Assembly: GCF_032335695.1 (NCBI RefSeq)
Contig: NZ_JACTOJ010000017.1
Span: 50,583-114,582, forward strand
Length of the DNA stretch: 64,000 nucleotides
Direction of reading: 5' to 3'
Origin: JACTOJ01 sp032335695
GTDB lineage: Bacteria > Bacillota > Clostridia > Clostridiales > Clostridiaceae
This document shows, piece by piece, positions 1 through 6,853 of the stretch. The notes beneath the pieces were generated by a model. The model had not been told where the DNA came from. It saw only the letters and a list, made by a program, of their open reading frames with translations, and ran no database searches. Position 1 is the first letter of the stretch; the number at the start of each line of letters is the position of its first letter. A program made the translations under genes and the position numbers.

Positions 1-1428
1 AGATCCATTTATGTTAGTGTTAATCCTAAAGCATTTAATGCTAGGCCAGATAAGGATTTAAACTTAATATATGCGGAAATATATAGAAAAATAAAGGCAG
101 CTATTGGCTTAATTCATGTTGATGAGTCTATAGTTACTTCTACATATAAACTTATGAAAACTCCAAATTGTTATTATAAAGGAGGATATTTTGTACCAAT
201 TGAAATAACTGAATTGATGAACCTCATGATCGGAGCTACTACAAAAGATGAATTAACGAATACCAGGAGGCCTTTAGATAAAGAAGTGCCTTCACAGTTA
301 GCACTAAATTTTATAAAGTTGTATTCTGCAGCAGTAAAAAAAGTAAAAAGTAAAGGATACGTGGAAGAAGGTCCATTAGAAGCTAAACCATGCGGTACAT
401 GTATTAAATATTTAATGCAACATATGATTGAAAAAGGCCATAGAAACTATGGTTTAATTAGCGTTGGTATATATTTAAAAAGCATAGGATATACAAAAGA
501 TGAAGTTTATGAAAATTTAGTACAATTGGCAAGCTCTTGGAATCATGATGAAAGTCAGAGAAATATACGTTCTAAAGTAAATACGCTATTCAGGAAAAAT
601 TACAATTTTTCTTGTAGCTACGCGCAGGCTGTTTATCAGGATTTGGGCATAGAAACTATGTGCCAAGCATGTCCGAGAAATATAATAAACAGGCAAATGG
701 TAAAGGTAGATGCAGTCCAAATTGATGCAAATATAATTAATGAATTATGGTCTAATAAAGCGAGTACAAGGCATTATTTATTATATCTGCAGATATTAGA
801 TAAAGACTTATTAAATATTATATTTAAACCTGAAGACTATGAGATTAAAGAAAGAACTTTAAAGGAGCTTTGCAAATTATGTTCACTAAAAATAAAAAAT
901 CATGGGGACAAAATTGAAATTAAATATACTGCTTCTAAAAAGCGTTATATTCTTCCTAGAGCCTTTATAAAGACTTCAAGTGTTGAATTAGGAGAATATA
1001 TAAAGCATTATTTAAAACTCTTCGTAAAAGGCTATAAAGCTGTGGCAAAATTTATGTTTATAAGGCTTTCTATGGAGAATATTATGAAATTATTAGATTA
1101 TACAGATATATCTAGTGTATACAAGCTAATAAATAAATTGAAAACATTAGGGCTTATAAAAGAAAAAAATACCTGTGATTATTGCCTATTCTATGAGAGC
1201 TATAAAATTATTGAACTTGATGCAACCAAAGCGCATGAACAAGATGATCAAGTAGCATCCGAAATATTAAATGAAGTTTATAAGGCTGTTGCTGGAGAGC
1301 AATTAAGTATAAATTTTGAAAATAACAAGATAATATTTAATTCCAATAGTATTAGAGATAAATATTTCAGCCGGAAAAAATTACGAGGCTCTCCAGGATC
1401 TGCTGGAGGTTCATCAGGGAGCAGCTGA
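1..1428 (+). CDS. Archaeo-eukaryotic-type primase-like replication protein, 3' part
   Basis: The reading frame is open from base 1, so the gene starts upstream of the window and 475 residues are visible. The first stretch (STYKLMKTPNCYYKGG) resembles the end of the catalytic core of archaeo-eukaryotic primases of plasmids and phages. It is followed by a helical region with a CGTC pair and, about 100 residues on, a FSC and a CQAC pair, a cysteine spacing that recalls the metal or Fe-S cluster domain of primase accessory regions. The C-terminus ends in a Gly/Ser-rich tail. The likely role is priming of plasmid replication. The primase call is inference from motif style, not from a search; the true start and the catalytic Asp residues lie outside the window. 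Confidence 0.55.
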   Translation, partial: RSIYVSVNPKAFNARPDKDLNLIYAEIYRKIKAAIGLIHVDESIVTSTYKLMKTPNCYYKGGYFVPIEITELMNLMIGATTKDELTNTRRPLDKEVPSQLALNFIKLYSAAVKKVKSKGYVEEGPLEAKPCGTCIKYLMQHMIEKGHRNYGLISVGIYLKSIGYTKDEVYENLVQLASSWNHDESQRNIRSKVNTLFRKNYNFSCSYAQAVYQDLGIETMCQACPRNIINRQMVKVDAVQIDANIINELWSNKASTRHYLLYLQILDKDLLNIIFKPEDYEIKERTLKELCKLCSLKIKNHGDKIEIKYTASKKRYILPRAFIKTSSVELGEYIKHYLKLFVKGYKAVAKFMFIRLSMENIMKLLDYTDISSVYKLINKLKTLGLIKEKNTCDYCLFYESYKIIELDATKAHEQDDQVASEILNEVYKAVAGEQLSINFENNKIIFNSNSIRDKYFSRKKLRGSPGSAGGSSGSS

Positions 1429-1873
1429 AGATGAAAAAACACACATATTCCAAAAATAAATGAGAATATAAATAGAAAAACTTAGTGAAATCAGGGCTTT
1501 AGGCGGTGTGGCCGCGCGTGACATAAATATAATTATACTTTATATGTGGGTCCTGCATACGTACCCGCTTATTCTTGCATTTTATATTGTTTTATCCACA
1601 ACTCTATCCCTTATTTCATGCTAATATTTCATATTAGTAATTCTATACTATTAATTCTTAGAGTTGCTAGTGAATTACTACTTTTTGCTTGGCTTACGTC
1701 TTATTTAGTGCTAAGTTGATTAGAATTCAGAAGCAAGGAAGTTTTTCTATTATATATTAAAAACAACCTTTACTTTATATTACTAAAACAACCTTTAACG
1801 TAACTTAGATTTTATTACGTCTATTCTATAGAGCGGGGAATTTTATATACTGTCCGTGGAGGGGGAACATTTT
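1429..1873. other. Non-coding gap after the primase-like gene
   Basis: No convincing gene. The only unusual patch is a G+C-rich stretch near 1501-1520 with a short GCGG/CCGC hairpin in otherwise AT-rich DNA. No riboswitch consensus was recognised. The ribosome site of the following small gene (GGAGGGGG) is at the end of this gap. Confidence 0.4.
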
Positions 1874-2065
1874 ATGCTGTATTTAATATATAAAGCTTTA
1901 TCATTTGATTATTATCTATATTATGATTATGACGATGATGACGACACGTATTATTTAGTATCGGTCATTGTTGCAAGTATGTTGTTTATTGTCCATGTTG
2001 CAGCTCTACTTGCGATTAGGGTGCATTCTCCCCCATCCGTGGACTACCTTGCTAAATATTTGTAA
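1874..2065 (+). CDS. Small membrane protein with a Tyr/Asp-rich segment
   Basis: 63 residues from the ATG at 1874, chosen because GGAGGGGG lies 8-9 bases upstream; an earlier in-frame ATG at 1856 has no ribosome site. The N-terminal half is rich in tyrosine and aspartate, including five consecutive Asp, and is followed by one clear hydrophobic segment (VSVIVASMLFIVHVAALLAI). No family recognised. It sits just upstream of the surface-protein locus and could be a small membrane partner of it, which is inference from position only. The odd composition leaves some chance that it is not a gene. Confidence 0.45.
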   Translation: MLYLIYKALSFDYYLYYDYDDDDDTYYLVSVIVASMLFIVHVAALLAIRVHSPPSVDYLAKYL

Positions 2066-2155
2066 ATCGGTATATTGTGCCTTTCCCCTGCCCTATTCAG
2101 GATGTATGTAAAATAAAATCTATAATACCGTAATACCATATGGAGGTGAACAAAA

Positions 2156-3457
2156 ATGAAAACAAAATTAAGCATACTTTTGGTGCTATTATTGTTTGTA
2201 TGTTATATCCCTAATGGAATAACGACAAATGCACTTGGGTTAAAAGAAACTGTTAATTCTTGTGTTATTACTCCTGAGGATGGAGCTTTATTAACCAATA
2301 CAAATGTTACTATATCAGTTACCTTTAATATAACGCCCTATCCAGTTCCATCAAACCAATATTGGGATAAGTCTCATTATCAGGCTATGATAACCATTGA
2401 TGGGACTACAAAGTATAATGATTATATATATAATTTAATTGATGATGAATATGGTTCATCGTCAGATCTTCATAAGTGGGAAGGCAGCGTAAGCTTTCAA
2501 GCTAGTTTAGGATATGGATCACATACTGTTATTGCTTATTATAATAATACAAAATACACCACTAATACTTTTACAATAACCAATGCAGATACTACTCCGC
2601 CAACAGCTCCAACTGTTAATTTATCAAGAACTGGTTGGGGAAATAATAATGTATCTTTTAGCATAACCAATGGTACAGATAGTGGATCTGGTGTAAGTAA
2701 GTCACAGTATCAGATAGATTCTTCAACTGGTTCTTGGACAGATTATTCTAGCCAGGTGACTGTTTCTACAGAAGGATCTCATATAATATATGCTAGAACA
2801 TTAGATAATTCAGGTAATATTAGCGCGGTGGCCTCATCAAGTTTTGGAATAGATAAAACTGCTCCGGTACTTAATTTAACCACAGATACAACTTCGCCGG
2901 TTAGTAGTATTACATTGACGGCCAATGCTAGTGATAATTTGAGTGGAATAAAAAGTATAACTCTTCCGAGTGGTAATGTAGTTAATTCTAGCAGCACTAC
3001 GTACGTAGTAACTGCAAATGGTAGTTACACTTTTACTTCTACTGATAACGCAGGAAATACTATTTCTCAGACCATAACTGTTAATAATATTAAAACTGTA
3101 TCATTAACAGTAAATAGCACTACGTACAGTAATAGCGGTCATGTTAATGCATCATCACAAAATATATTATTTGCTACAGTTAATGTTACAGTTACAGCAA
3201 ATAATTCTTATTCATTAATTATTTCTACTACTTCAGATTTGATAGGAAGTAAACAAAATATATCCAAGAGCTATTTAATGGCTCAAATAGATGGTGTAAA
3301 CTCATCTCCTGTATCATTAGGTAGTGGAGGATCAGTAACACTAGCTAATAGTTTATCTGCTACTACAGCAACATATAATATAAAGTTTTACTTACAAGGG
3401 GGATGGATATACAAACCAGATGCATATTCTTTGCCTGTAAGTATAACTGCTCAATAG
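2156..3457 (+). CDS. Secreted protein with bacterial Ig-like repeats
   Basis: 433 residues with a good ribosome site (GGAGGTG) before the ATG. Residues 1-26 form a signal peptide. The body is rich in Ser, Thr and Asn and contains at least two Ig-like domains, each opened by a TTPPTAP or DKTAPVL motif (about residues 148-235 and 236-313), a pattern common in Gram-positive exoproteins and adhesins. No LPXTG motif or C-terminal membrane anchor is visible, so it is probably released or held by its neighbours. It opens the surface-protein locus that continues to 6787. The adhesin or fibre-component role is inference. Confidence 0.7.
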   Translation: MKTKLSILLVLLLFVCYIPNGITTNALGLKETVNSCVITPEDGALLTNTNVTISVTFNITPYPVPSNQYWDKSHYQAMITIDGTTKYNDYIYNLIDDEYGSSSDLHKWEGSVSFQASLGYGSHTVIAYYNNTKYTTNTFTITNADTTPPTAPTVNLSRTGWGNNNVSFSITNGTDSGSGVSKSQYQIDSSTGSWTDYSSQVTVSTEGSHIIYARTLDNSGNISAVASSSFGIDKTAPVLNLTTDTTSPVSSITLTANASDNLSGIKSITLPSGNVVNSSSTTYVVTANGSYTFTSTDNAGNTISQTITVNNIKTVSLTVNSTTYSNSGHVNASSQNILFATVNVTVTANNSYSLIISTTSDLIGSKQNISKSYLMAQIDGVNSSPVSLGSGGSVTLANSLSATTATYNIKFYLQGGWIYKPDAYSLPVSITAQ

Positions 3458-3525
3458 TAAAGGAACTATCTATTAATAATGGACAGTTCTTTTTATTTTG
3501 TTTCATATATAGAGGGGAGGAAATT

Positions 3526-4902
3526 ATGAAAAGAATAAACACAATATTAGTAGGAATAATGTCATTAATGGTCATTATCCCTAGCTATGTAGCAAAAGCT
3601 GATACCTTGAAGTTAGGTGCTTCTCCAACAATTATAAATAATTTAAAGATTGAAAAAGGAAAGTCACTAGATAGCGAAATTACTATTGCAAATGAAAGTG
3701 AGTTTTCTAAAGCTGAAGGCCAAAATGGGATTGATAAATATAGTTATAAGGTTCATTTAGAAGCTATAGAAAATACTAATAAATTTAATAATATACAAGA
3801 TAGTAGTAGAAATAATGTTATGGCTTCAAAATGGATAAATTTTAAAGAAAATGATATATCTTTAGCTCCAGGTGAAGAGAAGTCAATTAAGTTTACAGTT
3901 AATGTTCCAGAAAATGTTGATATAGGTGAATATAAGCCGATTATCAATATCACAGAAGTTCCTATAGAGAAATCATCAGCTAAAGTAAATATTAATCTAA
4001 GTTCATTATTGCAGGTTCCTGTTTTTATTGATGTCCAAGACCCTATACTGAAGACAGACGGATTGAAAGAATCCTATGAAATAAAGGATTTTATTGTTAC
4101 AGATGATTTGAAAGATTCACAAAGCTTTATATCTTTGATAACCAAATCTTTTAGTAATGATGCAATTAAATTAAAAAGAGGGGATAAAACAATATACGAT
4201 GTATTTAGAAATGAAAAAATCAGTTTAAATAATGTAATTACCAATGATAAATCTAAATTATCAGATTCTAAATATATTTTAATACCAGCTGCTTTATCTC
4301 AAAGCTCTTTGATTGATAGAATAGATTTTAGTGAAAAAAACTTAATTATTGTAAGTGATGGTAACAAATACACTATAGAAACTCCAAGTACAGATTTTGC
4401 TGATAATTTAAAAAGTCAGATTACTAAATTATCAACTGAAAGTACTGAAAAACCTAGTATTGGATTATTATTTGGTGAGTTAAAAGTAAATAAAAATAAA
4501 TCTTCCCAAGAACATGATTTATTTTTTAAATATACTATTAAAAATACAGGGACTAAAACTATAATACCAAATGGTAAATTAAATATTGTAGACAATGGAA
4601 ATATAGAAGGACAAGTTCTATATTCAAGTACAGTTATTTCACCAGGCGAAACAAAAGATGTAATAGCATGTTTAGACTATAGTAACATGAGTATTGATAA
4701 TAAGGACTATAATATTCAAAGCATAATAGTTCCATATGAAGGAGCCAATCCTATTATCTTGGCTAATTCAATAACATTTATGGGCATAAGAAAATATATA
4801 ATATTGGGAGTTTTATTAGTAGCAGCAGCTGTAATTTTGACAGTTGTTTTTTTTATAAGAAAAATAAGAAGTAAAAACCACAAAATTTCAATTGCTAGTT
4901 GA
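3526..4902 (+). CDS. Membrane-anchored surface protein, WxLIP/DUF916-like
   Basis: 458 residues from the ATG at 3526 (GAGGGGAGG upstream); the longer upstream reading overlaps the previous gene and is not used. There is a signal peptide (about residues 1-26), a long beta-rich ectodomain with the feature LAPGEEKSIKFTVNVPENV typical of Ig-fold proteins of the DUF916/WxL-interacting type, then one transmembrane helix near the C-terminus (LGVLLVAAAVILTVVFFI) and a basic cytoplasmic tail. Known members anchor or escort surface proteins in Firmicutes. Here it lies directly before three secreted subunits, which suggests it is their anchor or assembly partner. The family assignment is by overall architecture. 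Confidence 0.6.
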   Translation: MKRINTILVGIMSLMVIIPSYVAKADTLKLGASPTIINNLKIEKGKSLDSEITIANESEFSKAEGQNGIDKYSYKVHLEAIENTNKFNNIQDSSRNNVMASKWINFKENDISLAPGEEKSIKFTVNVPENVDIGEYKPIINITEVPIEKSSAKVNINLSSLLQVPVFIDVQDPILKTDGLKESYEIKDFIVTDDLKDSQSFISLITKSFSNDAIKLKRGDKTIYDVFRNEKISLNNVITNDKSKLSDSKYILIPAALSQSSLIDRIDFSEKNLIIVSDGNKYTIETPSTDFADNLKSQITKLSTESTEKPSIGLLFGELKVNKNKSSQEHDLFFKYTIKNTGTKTIIPNGKLNIVDNGNIEGQVLYSSTVISPGETKDVIACLDYSNMSIDNKDYNIQSIIVPYEGANPIILANSITFMGIRKYIILGVLLVAAAVILTVVFFIRKIRSKNHKISIAS

Positions 4903-4982
4903 TGTTTAATCATGAGGCAAATGCTGAGTGAATTAAATATATATTAAAAAATAAAAATTGAACTAAATTATAAATAAAATAT

Positions 4983-5034
4983 AAGGAGGAAGATCTTATT
5001 TTTGTTCAATTTTATAAGGTCGATATTAAAAATG
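4983..5034 (+). promoter_or_regulatory. Ribosome site-hairpin-AUG leader, copy 1
   Basis: AAGGAGGA at 4983-4990 is 41 bases from the ATG at 5032, too far for normal initiation. Between them a stem pairs GATCTTAT (4992-4999) with ATAAGGTC (5014-5021), including one G-U pair. Folding the hairpin removes about 30 bases and brings the ribosome site to about 10 bases from the AUG. The stem sequence differs from copies 2 and 3 but still pairs. Confidence 0.65.
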
Positions 5035-5538
5035 AGAAAAAGAAAAGGAATATTAGCAGGAGTATTAACATTAGCAATGGCACTTTCAACAGGAGTAACA
5101 ACATTTGCAGCAAGCTCTGCAAGCCAGACTGTTAATTTAGGTTTTACTGTTGATCCAACAACTACACTTGCAGTCAGCACTAACTCAATAAGCTTTGGGA
5201 ATGTAAATTCATTAACTAGCACTTATACTCAAAGTTTAACAGCAACAGTACAATCTAATGCTACATATAAGCTAACAGCAGTAGCAGGAAGTGACTTTAA
5301 GACAGCAGATACAACGCCTAAAATAATAACTATAGATCATCTTGGAGTAAAGCTTCATAGTGATAGTACATACAAAACTATGAGTAAAGACTCAGCAAAT
5401 CCGGTTGTTTTGGCAAGCAGTCAGCCAGCAACAGCATCTTCAGCATATCCAATAGATATGCAGCTTAATACAGATTGGAACACCGCCGTACCAGGTAGCT
5501 ATACTACAACCGTACAATTTTCAGTTTCTCAGTCTTAG
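5032..5538 (+). CDS. Secreted surface subunit, copy 1
   Basis: 168 residues. The signal peptide (MRKRKGILAGVLTLAMALS and on to an Ala-Ala site near residue 26) leads to a mature chain of about 140 residues rich in Thr, Ser and Val with no cysteine, consistent with a beta-sandwich structural subunit. The ATG at 5032 is chosen because it matches the Met of the other copies and gives a normal signal peptide; a TTG at 5002 would place it inside the leader hairpin. No WxL or LPXTG motif is visible. Likely a major subunit of an extracellular layer or fibre made with its two paralogues and the anchored protein upstream; the exact family was not recognised. Confidence 0.75.
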   Translation: MRKRKGILAGVLTLAMALSTGVTTFAASSASQTVNLGFTVDPTTTLAVSTNSISFGNVNSLTSTYTQSLTATVQSNATYKLTAVAGSDFKTADTTPKIITIDHLGVKLHSDSTYKTMSKDSANPVVLASSQPATASSAYPIDMQLNTDWNTAVPGSYTTTVQFSVSQS

Positions 5539-5603
5539 TAACAAATTAAAATAATATTTAGTTAGAAAATTAAAAAATTGAATTAAGTAATAATAAAGGC
5601 GAT

Positions 5604-5658
5604 AAGGAGGAAGGCCTTATTTTTTTGTTTGATTTTTATAAGGCCAATTAGAAAAATG
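5604..5658 (+). promoter_or_regulatory. Ribosome site-hairpin-AUG leader, copy 2
   Basis: AAGGAGGA at 5604-5611 is followed by a perfect 8-bp stem, GGCCTTAT (5613-5620) with ATAAGGCC (5638-5645), a T-rich loop, and the ATG at 5656. The arrangement is the same as in copies 1 and 3. Confidence 0.7.
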
Positions 5659-6162
5659 AAGATAAAAAAAGGGATTATAGCGGGTGTTTTAACACTAGCA
5701 ATGGCACTTTCAACAGGAGTAACAACATTTGCAGCAAGCTCTGCAAGCCAGACTGTTAATTTAGGTTTTACTGTTGATCCAACAACTACACTTGCAGTCA
5801 GCACTAACTCAATAAGCTTTGGGAATGTAAATTCATTAACTAGCACTTATACTCAAAGTTTAACAGCAACAGTACAATCTAATGCTACATATAAGCTAAC
5901 AGCAGTAGCAGGAAGTGACTTTAAGACAGCAGATACAACGCCTAAAATAATAACTATAGATCATCTTGGAGTAAAGCTTCATAGTGATAGTACATACAAA
6001 ACTATGAGTAAGGACTCAGCAAATCCAGTTGTTTTAGCAAGCAGTCAGCCAGCAACGTCATCTTCAGCATATCCAATAGATCTTCAGCTTAATACCGATT
6101 GGAATAGTGCTGTACCAGGGAGCTATACTACAACCGTACAATTTTCAGTTTCTCAGTCTTAG
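5656..6162 (+). CDS. Secreted surface subunit, copy 2
   Basis: 168 residues, nearly identical to copy 1 after the first few residues (MKIKKGIIAGVLTLAM start). Signal peptide then a mature beta-rich Thr/Ser chain. The downstream intergenic sequence and leader are shared with copy 3, showing that the whole transcription unit was duplicated. Same inferred role as a repeated structural subunit of a surface fibre or layer. Confidence 0.75.
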   Translation: MKIKKGIIAGVLTLAMALSTGVTTFAASSASQTVNLGFTVDPTTTLAVSTNSISFGNVNSLTSTYTQSLTATVQSNATYKLTAVAGSDFKTADTTPKIITIDHLGVKLHSDSTYKTMSKDSANPVVLASSQPATSSSAYPIDLQLNTDWNSAVPGSYTTTVQFSVSQS

Positions 6163-6227
6163 TAACAAATTTAAATAATATTTATTTAGAAAATTAAAAA
6201 ATTGAATTAAGTAATAATAAACGCGAT

Positions 6228-6283
6228 AAGGAGGAAGGCCTTATTTTTTTTGTTTGATTTTTATAAGGCCAATTAGAAAAATG
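6228..6283 (+). promoter_or_regulatory. Ribosome site-hairpin-AUG leader, copy 3
   Basis: AAGGAGGA at 6228-6235, stem GGCCTTAT (6237-6244) with ATAAGGCC (6263-6270), then the ATG at 6281. Apart from one extra T in the loop it equals copy 2. Confidence 0.7.
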
Positions 6284-6787
6284 AAGATAAAAAAAGGAAT
6301 TATAGCAGGTGTTTTAACACTAGCAATGGCACTTTCTACAGGAGTAACAACATTTGCAGCAAGCTCTGCGAGCCAGACTGTTAATTTAGGTTTTACTGTT
6401 GATCCAACAACTACACTTGCAGTAAGCACTAACTCAATAAGCTTTGGGAATGTAAATCCATTAACTAGCACTTATACTCAAAGTTTAACAGCGACAGTAC
6501 AATCTAATGCTACATATAAGCTTACAGCAGTAGCAGGAAGTGACTTTAAGACAGCAGATACAACGCCTAAAATAATAGCTATAGATCATCTTGGAGTAAA
6601 GCTTCATAGTGATAGTACATACAAAACTATGAGTAAGGACTCAGCAAATCCGGTGGTTTTGGCAAGCAGTCAGCCAGCAACAGCATCTTCAGCATATCCA
6701 ATAGATCTTCAGCTTAATACCGATTGGAATAGTGCTGTACCAGGGAGCTATACAACAACAGTGCAATTTGCGGTAACACAGTCCTAA
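6281..6787 (+). CDS. Secreted surface subunit, copy 3
   Basis: 168 residues, the last of the three tandem paralogues. Differences from copy 2 are few: a Pro replacing Ser in the NPLTSTYT stretch, one Ala replacing Thr mid-chain, and a changed C-terminus (FAVTQS instead of FSVSQS). Signal peptide and beta-rich mature chain are as in the other copies. It is followed by a hairpin at 6800-6833 and then by the conjugation-type ATPase gene. Confidence 0.75.
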   Translation: MKIKKGIIAGVLTLAMALSTGVTTFAASSASQTVNLGFTVDPTTTLAVSTNSISFGNVNPLTSTYTQSLTATVQSNATYKLTAVAGSDFKTADTTPKIIAIDHLGVKLHSDSTYKTMSKDSANPVVLASSQPATASSAYPIDLQLNTDWNSAVPGSYTTTVQFAVTQS

Positions 6788-6799
6788 ATGAGTATAAAG

Positions 6800-6833
6800 A
6801 TTACGGTCTTATAAAAGTATGTAAGACCGTAAT
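6800..6833. terminator. Hairpin between surface locus and transfer genes
   Basis: Perfect 12-bp inverted repeat ATTACGGTCTTA/TAAGACCGTAAT with a 10-base spacer. No T-run follows, so it may attenuate or stabilise mRNA rather than terminate fully. Confidence 0.5.
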
Positions 6834-6853
6834 TAAAAGGAGATGAAAGCTAC

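Larger units (their letters stand above)
4983..6787 (+). repeat. Tandem triplication of a 625-bp gene unit
   Basis: Three head-to-tail copies of leader plus coding sequence have equivalent start codons at 5032, 5656 and 6281, a spacing of 624-625 bp. The coding parts are almost identical, so the duplication is recent or is kept uniform by gene conversion. The first copy differs most in its leader and signal peptide; the third carries a few substitutions, for example at its last residues. Confidence 0.95.

Noticed and set aside
1435..1873. c-di-GMP or other riboswitch before the surface locus
   Set aside because: A small GC-rich hairpin is present, but no conserved riboswitch core could be recognised, and it lies upstream of a different small gene.
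5032..6787. WxL-domain surface proteins
   Set aside because: Despite the WxLIP-like neighbour, no W-x-L motif occurs in any of the three subunits.
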